DNA of 64,000 bases from Mixophyes australis. Taxonomy: Eukaryota; Chordata; Amphibia; Anura; Limnodynastidae. A program made the position numbers and the translations under genes. The DNA is taken from the NCBI GenBank assembly GCA_036250195.1, contig JAVHZZ010000011.1:65100101-65164100 (forward strand). Direction: 5' to 3'. Numbering within the stretch: the first letter of the stretch is position 1; every line of letters begins with the position of its first letter. The notes below the pieces were generated by a model, which was not told the origin of the DNA, made no database searches, and saw only the letters and a list, made by a program, of their open reading frames with translations. Below, piece by piece: positions 1 to 10,691 of the stretch.

Positions 1-52
1 CAGCTGTTTACATCCAGATATTTTAGAAAACAAATAGTGAATTAACCCTTTT

Positions 53-379
53 CAGCTATTTATAAAGCAGCACTAATTCCACAACACTTTACAGAGAACT
101 CACTCAGATCAGTCCCTGCCCCCATTGGAGTTTACAGTCTAAATTCCCTAACACACACACACACACACAGACAGAGAGAGAGAGAGACACTCAGGTCAAT
201 TGATAGCAGCCAATTAACCTACTCAGTGTCGGACTGGGGCATGAAGGGCCCACCGGGGAATGTAGTGATAGGGGCCCACTACATTGGGGTGTGGTCAACT
301 GTAAGAGTGGGTGTGGCCAGTCAAGGGGGTGTGGTCAGCCCATGGAGGGCAACTCACAACGTAAAGAACAAGGACACCT

Positions 380-429
<50 letters not shown>

Positions 430-2143
430 TTCATAATAAGGTGCCATTTAGATGGGGTCTGCAGTATGTGTATTGATTCCATTCCCCCATTTCCCTCAGG
501 GCTTCTCTGCTCCTTTCTGGTGAAAAAAAAAATGACAGGCTGGCTGGCTTGGGATGGCACTCACCTACCTGTGTGGAAAGCTCCAGCATCCTGCTCCTCT
601 GGGCGGCCGTGATACCAGGAAGATGGCACACTCCTCCTCCCCTGCTGAAGTGAAAAACACACTACTGCACAGATGCAGAGAGCTCAGACATGGCTCTCTA
701 CACCTGCGCGGTAGTGAGTTTGTGACGGAAATGGCCCCGCCGCCCAGAGCTGGATTAAGGCTTTGGGAGGGGGCCCCTGAAAATCTAAAATTAAGAGCGT
801 CTTCATTGGGTATAAGGCTGTAAACATTGACACATCCTGCATTACGACACCTGTAGCCCGCTAGTACGACATTTACAGCTCTCCCAGAGGGCTCACCTAG
901 CTTGTCTGCACAAGAAAAGTCATTACTTCCACAAACTAAAATACTTTACATTAAAAAAATCATCAAAACCCCACATTAAAATGGGCATTGACACCACACA
1001 TTAAAACCAGCAATGATACCGCACATTAAAAATACAACTGATACCGCACACTAAAACTAACAATGATAATGCACATTAAAACTAACATAAAAAAATAAAC
1101 ATTGATAACATAACACCAGTTTTGACTATATATGTCTGTATGTTTGTATACTCTTATATAATGCAGCGACTATGTTAGAGGATCCTCTATTTTATTAATC
1201 AATAGTAAAGCAATTGTTGAAGCCTGCCACTTATATTAAAGCTTTTAATTAGATTACACACACACTTATATATATATATATATATATATATACATACACA
1301 CACTAAATTCTCATTCAAGCTTTAATATAAGTGGCTGGCTTATGTCATTACTTTACTAATGAAACATTAATATCAATGTTCAGTGTATATTTATTGAGAT
1401 ATAGCTGATAACAAAAATAAACATGTATATACATATTTAAGAAGACCCTTCATAGCATGATTATTACTTGACTGCTTGATTAAATATGTCAAATGTAGCC
1501 ACCTATAGCAGCAAGAAAATATATATATATTCTCACTGCTATAGGTAACATATTTAATCAAGCAATAAACAATAAACATGCTATGCTGTGAAGGGCCTTC
1601 TTGATATTTATTTATATATGATTGATTTGTTTTTAACTGTATAAATATATGTCCAGTGAAACTGACACTCACCTGCTCACTTGTTGTTGCTTCCTGAATC
1701 TGCTTCTGCTGCACGTGCGCAGAAGCTCCAATTCAGACATTTTTGACAGTAGTACAGCAGCACCGCAGCTGCTGTACTACTGAGGAGATCATCTGATGCG
1801 GACAGCGGGGGGAGCCTCGGAGAGAGGGGGGCCCAAGGCACATGCCCCCTATGCCCCCCACGACGATAGCTGACCTCCGGTAAGCTCCGCCCCAACAGCG
1901 GAGGGGGCGGGGCTTAATCGCGCCCTGGCCTACCGGTGTATAGCCCGGCTGGCCGGCAGGCCAGTCCGAGGCTGAACCTACTAGTATGTTTTCAGCGTGT
2001 GAGAGGAAACTGGAATACCTGGAAGAAACCCACACAAACACAGGGAGAACATACAAACTCCACACAGATAAGGCCATGGTTGGGAATCAAACTTATGACC
2101 CCAGTTCTGTGAGGCAGAAGGGCTAACCACTATGCCACCAAAC
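53..2143 (-). mobile_element. SINE (tRNA-derived head, L2-like tail), split by a hAT insertion
   Basis: The halves are 53-223 and 1983-2143. It is the same family as the copy at 3551-3869. Reading the minus strand, the head with A and B boxes is at 2143, the conserved centre contains the GTGGGTTTC(T/C)TCC-like block, and the tail ending in TATAAATA(G)-type sequence is at about 53-90. The 1.75-kb insertion at 224-1974 is flanked by the 8-bp duplication AACCTACT, so the SINE predates the hAT insertion. Confidence 0.8.
224..1974. mobile_element. Non-autonomous hAT-type DNA transposon
   Basis: The ends are CAGTGTCGGACTGG and, inverted, CAGCCTCGGACTGG (12 of 14 identical). Eight-base target duplications AACCTACT lie at 216-223 and 1975-1982, as expected for hAT elements. 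No transposase ORF is visible. The interior contains a (TA)n tract at about 384-426 and two long internal palindromes: 1231-1343 (arms GCCTGCCACTTATATTAAAGC) and 1441-1600 (arms around CTGCTTGATTAAATATGT). These suggest that smaller foldback elements are nested in it. Confidence 0.82.
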
Positions 2144-2210
2144 CCTCCTGATATGTTGTTTGTTTAGTAAATCTGGAAACTCCTGTTTATTTTGTATCTT
2201 AATTTTGCAG

Positions 2211-2297
2211 AAATCCAAGTACCCTTATGAAGGAGAGCATAAACTGGAGAGTTTACCTGTACTGTCTATAAATGCTGTGGAATTGTCTACTATTCAG
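2211..2297 (+). CDS. IL11: IL11 internal exon (end of helix A/AB loop)
   Basis: The 87-nt exon (29 codons) is preceded by a T-rich tract ending TTTTGCAG and followed by the donor GTAAAC. The peptide contains YPYEGEHKLESLPVLS, which lines up with the equivalent FPADGDHNLDSLP segment of mammalian IL-11. The upstream intron holds a SINE broken by a hAT element, and the preceding exon is not visible in positions 1-2210. Confidence 0.85.
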
Positions 2298-5200
2298 GTA
2301 AACATTTTCTTGGTGGTTTCATATTTTATGCTGTACCTTCAAATGACTTACTCTCTCGTTCCATCGTTACCTATGTTTATTTATTCATGAAGACTATTAT
2401 TGCTAAATTAAAGTAATATGGGCTATTCAGCTCAGGAGAACCCTTCAGCATAATAATCTGATACATAATCTGTACGTCCTCACATTAAGGGGATGATGCC
2501 GACTTGGACTAACGCCAGTTTACGTAGAGTAAAATACGCAATCATATCTAGATCACCAGCACATGTGTAAAGTGTGTTCTCACATGTGCCTGTTAGAAAA
2601 TTTCTTGGGAAATGCAGATTACATTTAATGTTTTTTTGTAGGTGACATAAGTATCCATGTCATAATATCATCAATTATAAACAGAGTACGTGTACAATGT
2701 GCATGAAAACTCAGTTTAAATATGAAAGTTGAAGTCACAGTGTAATTAATCATGTAGTGCAAAGGCCAGTTCTATTTTTGCAAATATTATGCATTTCAGA
2801 TGATATCATGCTCGGAAAAGAATGACAATTACAGATTAAGCTGTGTCACTGAAGTCTAACAATAATTTGCCATTGGGGGTGGGGGGGGGGCAACAGTTTC
2901 CCTATGAGCAGATGATGTCACATGGATACATGATATTATCCCAGTGTTATATTTCGTGCAATGTCAGGTTCAAAGAGCTTGCCGTCATCGACAGCTGGGA
3001 CCTTTTGGAAACAACTTGCAAACACGGAGCTTCCTGCGCAATTCCTAACCCCAGGAAATGAATGCTTAGCAAACCTCCCACAATTCATAAGCAATGTTCA
3101 TCCGAGCAAGCAGAGGAGTAGAAATGATTTCCTGTCTCCGCTTACTATCATCCCCGGCTGTATGAGGCAAATGTGCATCTAAAATCACAACAGGGAAATA
3201 GTCAAAACAATATATCCCCATATGAAAAGAAGAGAGAAATCTGAAAAAAATGTGAACTTGGCCTGGACACGCACAGCTGAACACATCAACACAGACAGTG
3301 AGCTGTGCTGACACCATGTGGCCACAGTAAACATTTGTAATTCTCTTCCATAATGCTGTCATAGTAAATAAAACAGGCATTCATAACATTTAGCCGTACA
3401 TGCTCATCTAGGAATAAAAACAAATCTTCTGCTATTTATTAACCAATATGAATTGATCACCAAAGGCCTGATGCTGAGTTAGTAGCAAAGCAAAAACAAG
3501 GAGCATTTTTGCAACTGGACAAACAATGTTACAATACAAGGGATCATAATCACCATTTATTTATATAGCGCCGCTAATTCCGCAGCGCTGTACTGAGAAT
3601 GCACTCACATCAGTCCCTGCCCCATTGAGGCTTACAGTCTAAATTCCCTAAGACACACACACACAGACTAGGGTCAAGTTGATAGCAGCCAATTAACCTA
3701 GCAGTATGTTTTTTGGAGTGTGGAAGGAAACCGGAGCACCTGGAGGAAACCCACACAAATACGGGGAGAACATACAAACTCTTCACAGATAAGTCCATTG
3801 TTGGGAATTGAACTGATGACCCCAGTGCTGTGAGGCAGAAGTGCTAACCACTTAGCCACCCTGCTGCCCAAATTGATTTCTTTTTTTGCACCCATGGAAA
3901 AATACTGGCTGTTTTGTCATGTAGCACACAAATACTTGATAGCTTTATTTTTATACTGAAATTAAAGTTGATCTATGACATGCCCTACACCAACTATAAA
4001 TCTGTACCGACATTTTATATTTACGTCCCCCTCTAGTGCAGCATGGATTTGCCAAGGTGCAAATTTGCTCCTTTTGTTTGTTTTGCTCCTAACTCAGCAT
4101 CAGGTCCCATGTAACTATAATATAAATGTATGTAGATGTGTATGCGCTCAAATGCAAACTACAGAACTCAACAATAGACTATTAAGCAAGTATAATATGT
4201 TGCATTTTAACAAAGATAATGAGAGAGGTAACCCCATACTTGCCAACCCTCCCGGAATGTCCAGGAGACTCCTGAAATTCGGGTTGGTCTCACAGACTCC
4301 CGGGAGAGCTGGCAAGTCTCTCGCATCCCACTACTGTCTTCCCAAATTGACGCGATTTGCGGACAATCGTGTCATTTTAGCCCCGCCCCCATGACAAACC
4401 GGCATTTTCGGCGCAGGGGCAGGGCCAAAATGACGCGATTGGCTTCGCCCAGCCCCCTCCCGCCCTCCAGTGACGCCCCTCTCCAGGAAAGAACTTTGCA
4501 AAAGTAGATAAGTATGGGTAACCCAGAGAGTTCAGTTGCTTTATATAAAGAGAAAATTCAAGCCTTAAAGGGCCTCTATAGTGAAACATTAGTTATTTCA
4601 ATTGTTCTAATAATTTGGCATTTTGGGCCACTATTTGGTATGGTTATAATTACTGAACCTGCGTTCTGTGAGAATCCTATAACACTGTAGTTAAAAGTGA
4701 ATGGCAATAACGCCGTTCCTTAACAATTATGTTGCATCTGTATCATTGCAGAAAACAATTTGATTATCTACAGAGGTGCTATATAAATAAATAAATAAAT
4801 GATGATGATGATGATCATGATGATGATGATCTTACATTATTGTATAATTTGAATGTAAATGAGTTTTATAGACCCCAACATCATTCTCTGTTGCCCCTGA
4901 AAAAAGCGTATATACTTCCAAACAAATAAAATGACCATGGTTGTTTCGTGAACATGAAAACATTAAACTAATATAATGCTTCTACTATCCTTCTTAAGTT
5001 TATCAGTAGGCATATAAAACTTGTGTTATTATTATACTGGAGCTATGTTGGTATATGCTCTGAATTTCTCTCTATCCAAATCTTCTGCAGAAATATACTG
5101 TAAATCTATTAGCAGGGTCTCTAACAAAGATGTTTCAACACGGCTTCTTAATGCCTGGACTGCTACTAGTTCGTTCTGTGCCATTTTTTCCCATATTAGT

Positions 5201-7728
5201 CTCAGCAATGGATAAACGAAAACCTTTTTTAAAACAGGGCCCTGTGCCTTAAGATTTTCCATGTGGTTGAGTCAGTCTCTCCTTGGGCCTCGAAACAAGG
5301 TAACCCTTCATCTGCCAGCAGTTTTCTCATTTCCACCAAATGAATGTAATACTGTGTCAGTTTAATTTCCATAAGCGCACTGGAAGCATGGGAATTTTTC
5401 CCAACTTACTTTAGCAAGTTCTAATGTAATAAAAGTGTTCCACACTCTGGCTTCTTGGGAATTGGCTTCTGATCAAAGAATGTTTAAAAGCTCATATTTG
5501 CACCATTTCTGAAACTTGTGCCTTAACATGTAAGTGTGCTTTCATGGTGCAGCCCTTAACCCTTCTGGTTGGGTTCAGAACGCTGAGCCAATGTTATGCG
5601 TTTTGAAAAGATTTTATGATAAGTTAGTAAACATATGGAGGGTGCTAAACATTTCAATTTAATGACATTGGCATTCGCTAGTAAAAGAACCATAAATTGA
5701 AGGAAAGGATGACATAAAGGAGGTAACTTACCATGGTATTTAAGAAGGAAAAAGAGGATATGATGTGATTTACAGAGTGGTTTGTAGATGTGATAACGGA
5801 TCAGTAAACCATTAACACAATCTGAGTGCCAGTGTGTATCCAGTACAACCATGACGTAGTTGGATTGGATCACGTTGTGTCTTATAAACAGAATTAGAGG
5901 ATACATTCATTTGCAGGAATTTTCCTGTTGTTTAAAAGGTCTACTAGGGTGAATACGCCAGTAAATAAATTTGGCAGAAATGTTTGGGGTTATTAAGTGG
6001 TTTTTCTCACTAAGGAAAAAAAACCTAGGATTGGTGCAGCATTTTCCTATTTAGTGGTTGCAAGGGTAATATGACATTTAAATAAAATATGACTTTGTGT
6101 TAGATGCATGTCCTGTTGTACAGACTTTCATGCTCCATGAGTTACAGATTTGTTGGCAGTTGCGTGAGATGTACTCTGTAAACTGATTGGCTTTCTCTTT
6201 CAGGTACCTGCCGGTCTTACAAAGCTCAGCTCCGAACTCTTCATATACCAAAAGCATTTCGATTGGCTGAAGAAAGCTGCACATGTTGTCCGTCCCTTGG
6301 ATCATGAGTTTACCAGCATTCATAATCGTATTGACAAACTGGTGAAAAAAGTTGACTTTTTGGTAAGAAGATGGTTAGAATCGACAATTGGTTATTATAG
6401 TGAAATGAAAAGGTTAATAGCCGCAAATAAGTCACAATGTGTTTACAGGAAAAAATTTTAATTTTATTAAGGTCCGTTTGATAGGTCTGAGTATGTTTTT
6501 GTTGTCAATCTTCCTCTCCTGCTAGTCTGTAATTTCACCCATTTAAGGGAGATGGGGTTAAAAGGACACTTTGGGGGAATTGAAGTTAGTGGGTAATCTA
6601 ATCAGGTGAAGTAAGGAATTAATAGGTACTTGTCAGGGGGATAGGTAAGAAACCTTTATAAGAGGGGAGATTATTGTTGAAGCACTGAGGTTGTGCAGGA
6701 GTATATTTAGGGCTAGATTTACTAAGCTGCGGGTTTGAAAAAGTGGGGATGTTGCCTATAGCAACCAATCAGATTCTAGCTGTCATTTTGTAAAAAGCAC
6801 TAAATAAATGAAAACTAGAATCTGATTGGTTGCTATAGGCAACATCCCCACTTTTTCAAACCCGCAGCTTAGTAAATCTAGCCCTTAGACTCTTACGAAC
6901 CAAGGATTCCATTAAAAGGACATGTGTGGCCTCCTACCTCTAAACAGAAGACAGAAATTGGTATAAGAGCTCTTCTGATAGTGTTGATTCAGCCAGTCCA
7001 GGATGCCATTGACAGCCAAAAGATTGAGAGGGGTTGCAAAACTATTTCATTCGTTTCTTAGTGCTCCTATCACAGCATGCAAAGTGAATGTTATGTGCGG
7101 CTTCCTCTTTAAAGGAGGAAATCCTGTGTTGTCACAACAGAAGGCAGATCCAGTGTAGTTCAGGAGAAATATGCACTAAGTCTCTCCTGCCTTCTTGCAT
7201 CATCAGGTCCATGTAAACTGGATCTAATAGAAACAACTCTGTGATATCAAGTTTATACTCAATCCTTTAATGCTGGCTAAAGAGAAGACACATGAAACCC
7301 CATGTTCCTTAATATAAGAATTAATGAGGGTACATAGAGTAGTACTATATACTTTTACTGAGTATTACATTATGTAGTTTTTCCCTCTTTATTATGAGAT
7401 TTGTACATTGTTATACATTTACATGAAATTTATAGAATATTTTGGTTGTCCAACATAAGGCTGACAGAAGTAGTGAGTAGTACAGGCATAATGCCTTTAA
7501 AGCCTATATATACACACATCCTAATCATACAATTCTCCCTGCTTTTATTATGTCTTTCAGATGACAAAGATGAACATAGCACGTGTCAGTGACCCACCTC
7601 TGCCACAGCTCCCTAACTCAACCACCCAATGGGGAGTAGTGCAAACCGGCCATGCCATCTTCCACCACTTTCACCTGTTCTTGGACTATGCTACACGTGT
7701 TCTGGTTCTGATGAGAAACAAGTTGTGA
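2211..7728 (+). CDS. IL11: Interleukin-11, 3' three coding exons (partial gene)
   Basis: Join of 2211-2297, 6204-6362 and 7561-7728. IL-11 is a secreted four-helix cytokine of the IL-6/gp130 family that binds IL11RA and then gp130 to signal through JAK/STAT3. The three exons encode 29, 53 and 55 codons, all phase 0, flanked by AG and GT. From recall of human IL-11, the order and exon breaks match: a K-Y/F-P...G-(E/D)-H-x-L-(E/D)-SLP segment, then helix B/C with a WL(K/R)(K/R)A motif, then a Pro-rich CD loop leading into helix D. The distance from the helix D Trp (7630-7632) to the stop is 32 residues, as in human IL-11. The exons for the signal peptide and most of helix A (about 60 residues) lie left of the window. 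No stop or frameshift interrupts the exons, so the gene looks functional. Assignment is by recognition of aligned motifs, without a database search. Confidence 0.88.
3464..4108. mobile_element. Foldback MITE containing a SINE
   Basis: The inverted ends are GCCTGATGCTGAGTTAG at the left and CTAACTCAGCATCAGG at the right. The complementarity extends through the AGCAAA...CAAGGAGCA and TGCTCCTTTTG blocks. A SINE fills 3551-3869. The core at about 3897-3965 (AAATACTGGCTGTTTT...CACACAAATACTTGATAGCTT) recurs in the MITE at 40460-40770, so two MITE families share an internal block. Confidence 0.65.
3551..3869 (-). mobile_element. Full-length tRNA-derived SINE with L2-like 3' tail
   Basis: Read on the minus strand it begins GGGCAGCAGGGTGGCTAAGTG. 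It has an A-box-like TGGCTAAGTGG, a B-box-like GTTCAATTCC and a central GTGGGTTTCCTCC block. It ends GCGGCGCTATATAAATAAATGG. The last ~40 bp closely resemble the 3' tail of the L2-type LINE ending at 22238 (GCGCTACGGAATTTGCTGGC), which fits a SINE mobilised by that LINE. Confidence 0.78.
4232..4518. mobile_element. PIF/Harbinger-type MITE
   Basis: The ends are CCCCATACTTG at the left and, inverted, CCCATACTTAT at the right. They are flanked by the 3-bp duplication TAA (4229-4231 and 4519-4521), the TWA target typical of PIF/Harbinger. It is GC-rich and has no ORF. The interior contains a short CCCGG-centred inverted block at about 4251-4310. Confidence 0.65.
4795..4832. repeat. (GAT)n microsatellite, probable LINE/SINE tail
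   Basis: ATAAATAAATAAATGATGATGATGATGATC follows GCTATATAAATAAATAAA, the same tail context as the L2 end at 22200-22238. It is probably the remnant 3' end of an L2 or SINE copy whose body has decayed. Confidence 0.5.
5032..5262 (-). pseudogene. Unidentified Leu-rich ORF relic
   Basis: An open stretch of about 76 codons on the minus strand contains the phrases PLLRLIWEKMAQNEL and SLLETLLIDLQYISAEDLDR, and ends in TAA TAA. Immediately upstream on the same strand, in another frame (about 5270-5400), is a further open stretch (HLVEMRKLLADEG-like), which suggests a frameshifted, possibly processed, coding relic. It looks helical and coiled-coil-like. I do not recognise the family. It lies inside an IL11 intron in antisense. 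Confidence 0.3.
6204..6362 (+). CDS. IL11: IL11 internal exon (helices B and C)
   Basis: The 159-nt exon (53 codons) has an acceptor tract TTTCTCTTTCAG and donor GTAAGAAG. The encoded peptide starts VPAGLTKLSSEL and contains HFDWLKKA, followed by an amphipathic Leu/Lys-rich helix ending KLVKKVDFL. Mammalian IL-11 has the same arrangement (LTRLRADL, then QWLRRA, then a Leu/Arg-rich helix). The exon is open in one frame only through its full length and joins its neighbours in phase 0. Confidence 0.87.
6363..7560 (+). other. IL11 last intron
   Basis: GTAAGAAG donor and TTTCAG acceptor. The only recognisable content is the palindromic MITE at 6710-6884. Confidence 0.75.
6710..6884. mobile_element. 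Near-perfect palindromic MITE (TTA target)
   Basis: A 175-bp foldback with arms GGGCTAGATTTACTAAGCTG / CAGCTTAGTAAATCTAGCCC that stay complementary for about 75 bp per side around a short centre. TTA is duplicated at 6707-6709 and 6885-6887, which points to the PIF/Harbinger group. A second copy is at 51031-51205. Confidence 0.8.
7561..7728 (+). CDS. IL11: IL11 terminal coding exon (CD loop and helix D)
   Basis: The acceptor is TATTATGTCTTTCAG. The exon gives 55 codons then TGA at 7726-7728. It starts with MTKMNIARV, has a Pro-rich loop (DPPLPQLP), and then helix D beginning QWGVVQTGHAIFHH and ending in a basic C-terminus (MRNKL). The Trp encoded at 7630-7632 sits where mammalian IL-11 has its gp130 site III Trp (Trp147 of the mature protein, from memory of the IL-11 W147A work). 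The exon begins at a Met codon, as in mammals, but this is an internal residue and not a start. Confidence 0.88.
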   Translation: MTKMNIARVSDPPLPQLPNSTTQWGVVQTGHAIFHHFHLFLDYATRVLVLMRNKL

Positions 7729-8170
7729 AAATGTCTCCCTGTCTCTCCCAACTTGAACTTGTGCTCCAGGAGTGGTAGGAGTGCTGCAATAAGACCAAAA
7801 TGTTCCTGCCTGAAGTAGAATGAGATATTGCTTCCATTGTGACGGTCCCATGGATTTTCCTGGACACAATCGCCTATCTCCTTTTACCGCACCTGATTTA
7901 TGCCGGAAATGTGCGATGACTCTACATACTTTTTTATGCATGGTACACTGATGTGTCCTTTCTATTTATACTGCCAGCTATTTATTTATTTATTTATTTT
8001 CCTGGATACTATTTAAATAGTTTTTTTGTTTTTTTTTAAGAAAGCGTATGTCTGGCCTCAGTTTAAAGAAGTGTATTGACTGATTTTTTTATTCTTTTAA
8101 ATTTTTTTTACTAAATGTTATATTTAAATACTTTTGTTATACATTTTGAAAAATACAGTTACTGAACTTT
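7729..8170 (+). promoter_or_regulatory. IL11 3' UTR start with AU-rich element
   Basis: Sequence after the IL11 stop. At about 7978-8000 there is a run of overlapping ATTTA pentamers (TATTTATTTATTTATTTATT), the class of AU-rich element that destabilises cytokine mRNAs. The 3' end of the transcript is not determined. An AATAAA at about 11734-11739 is a possible distal poly(A) signal, and nearer ATTAAA variants exist around 8305 and 8607. The ARE is seen directly; its function is inferred from its place in a cytokine transcript. Confidence 0.55.
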
Positions 8171-10689
8171 TTGTTTAGATTCGTTTTGGGAAAGGCAGGC
8201 CTCAATTTACAAAAGTGCGTGGGCTGACACAAACTATATTTTTGTGTGAATTATTTATAACAGAATCAATTTGTCTTCCTTCCTACTTTTTTTAATCATT
8301 GTTTATTAAAACATTACAAAAATAGATACAAAAATATATATATATTTAAGACATTGTAATTGTACGTATGCAGTTCAGCAATGAACATTCCATTGTTTAC
8401 ACTTTAATACAACGCTAACTATTAAGTAATGATAACAGTTAAAAAGGAAAGATTAAGCGTCAACCATTTGTGTTGACTCTGGCGTGTTGAGGATTAAATA
8501 GTGAAATAAGACAACTCAAATATAGTCAACTATACCTATTTGATTAATATTACTTGTCCCCAATATAATAATTTCAGGAAACACTAAAAGTATTGCTTAT
8601 ATTTCTATTAAAAATGTTATATTGCAAAGCTACTAAAACTATATTGTATAGTTTCAAACAGACAGACTTCTTTACAAAAGCTTCTTCCAACAGAGCAATT
8701 TCACTCACCTTAAAGCTGGCCAAACATGCACTGGAACACATTTAAGACCCCAAAACAGGCTAAAAATTATACGATTGAAATCAGTCATCATTTTTGACCA
8801 TTCCAAAAATCGGGTCAGCAGATGCCTGCTAAGATAGCCTCTGTGTTTGGAAATCTGCTGAAAAGCCAGAATGGACTATATAATCAGTCTGAAAGCCAGC
8901 ATCTGTCTAATTCGGCCACCTGCTTGTCCCCAAATTAGAAAGTAACCCTTACATTTTAAACTTTGCCCAAGAGGCCAAGAAATAGGATGAGTCCAACAGC
9001 ATATTTATCTTATGGTAGACACTGATTCGGAGAACAGCGTTCCTATGTAAGTTTAGGGGTAGATGTAGGGGTGCAGCCCTGATACCTTGTGGAAGGTGGT
9101 CTGTATCCTTCTTTGATATGAAAACTAAATTATTAAACTCAGGTATGTGGGCGCAGGCCTGAAAGGGGTTGTGGTGGGGGCATCCCTGCCCCCACCAGCG
9201 CCCACATAACTGATTTTAATCATTTAATAATTATCTTATGTTCTATGAATGTCAATGTTGTATACTAAGTATGGTTGGTGAATCATTAAACAACCAAACC
9301 ATAAAAATATAAATTAATAGAATGACGGGTGGATGTACTTATAGTAGCAGTTTTATATGAATAATATATTGTTTCAAGTCAGTGTGACCTTTTAGATCTT
9401 AACGAGTTGTAACTTTGCTTTACTGTTCTTTTACATTTATGTTTTACAAAGTGCCTCTCAGGTTGTTGAAAAAAAATACCTGGCACCAAAGCAATACAGT
9501 ACAATACAACATTTCAGAGTTCATTACATAAATTATTTTAATATTTATGCTTGCCTGATTCACCTAACATTTGGTTCACAGTCTTTCTATGATTTTCCTC
9601 TTATTTTCTTTCTGTCTCTCACTCGTGGACTGTTCTGAAAGGGTGTGACACACCAAACATACCCAGCACTCAATCCTTCCACTTAGAGATGTGCAGAAAT
9701 ATTATGCCTTGTTATAACAAGCTGTTTTTTCTCAGCCAAGCTAAGTGACAGATCTACAATGCCAATGATACTTTATGAAGCACTGGGGACACCTTGTGGC
9801 TGCTTGTGTAACTTCACATTTTTCTACAGCATGGTTCACAAGTGCCTTGATTCTTTTTCAATGTGAGCACAGCTTGTTACGCAATGTTTGGTCTTTCACA
9901 TGTTGCTTGATTGTAATAGCTTTGTTGACGAGAGAGTTTTTACAACTTAAACATTTACGTTTTAACTGTCAGTGTCATGACCAAATGCCATTGTATTTGA
10001 CCTTACAGACTTTACCAATTGCTTGAGGTTTCCTATAGAGAATATTTTCCAATTTATTTGTTAATTGACAAATAATACTAAGATTCCAGTACATCTCCCT
10101 TGTGTGGTGTTGGAGAAATCATATTGTATTGATTAGTGTACGTGGTAATCTGGTTTACAAGACAAAAGTTATAAGATTTTTGTAATTCATTCCTTTCATG
10201 TCTGAAAAATAATATCAGATTGTTTTGTAGTTTTAAGTTAATTGTCAGGTAACTATATGGGTATTCAGAATACTGTTAAATCAATGCAAATACATTACAT
10301 CTCAGAGATTTTACTTTTTAGATATTATGGTGTTTGAATGCAGAATAGATGTAGACTGTTCAAAAACCTTTGCACACAAGTGTTTTGTAAGATTTTCAAT
10401 GTTTCTTTTATATTATGTTATTTATAGTGGTAGTTATTTATTAACCAATTTGAGGTGTGGGACAAGAATCATTTCTTACTTTCCAATATACCTCACTCTA
10501 GTAGTGCTATTTATATTCCTAATTCTTTATGTAATTAGCCACAGACACATCAAACAGTATGCGCGTTTTTCAGCATATTTAAGGTCAAACTTTGAGGTAT
10601 TGGTTCCGTTATTCCAACACAACAAAGGAGCTCCCTACTGTAACGTTTTCACTGGATAATATTTGTGACCGGCGTTAGAGCCAACCTAC
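8171..10689. other. AT-rich region without recognised genes
   Basis: No coding or element signature is recognised apart from a foldback at about 9126-9232: arms TATGTGGGCGC / GCGCCCACATA, extended by ATTATTAAAC...TTTAATAAT. The region could include part of a long IL11 3' UTR. Confidence 0.4.
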
Positions 10690-10691
10690 TA

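Larger units (their letters stand above)
2298..6203 (+). other. IL11 intron between the first two visible exons
   Basis: The intron is bounded by GT at 2298 and AG at 6202-6203. It contains a foldback MITE (3464-4108) with a SINE inside it, a PIF-type MITE (4232-4518), a short (GAT)n tract at about 4800-4830 and an unidentified relic ORF on the minus strand (5032-5262). 2300-3460 and 5560-6200 show no gene or recognisable repeat to me. Confidence 0.75.

Noticed and set aside
10327..10659. 110-codon + strand ORF with hydrophobic stretches
   Set aside because: AT-rich sequence readily gives Leu/Ile/Tyr-rich frames; no splice context or homologue.
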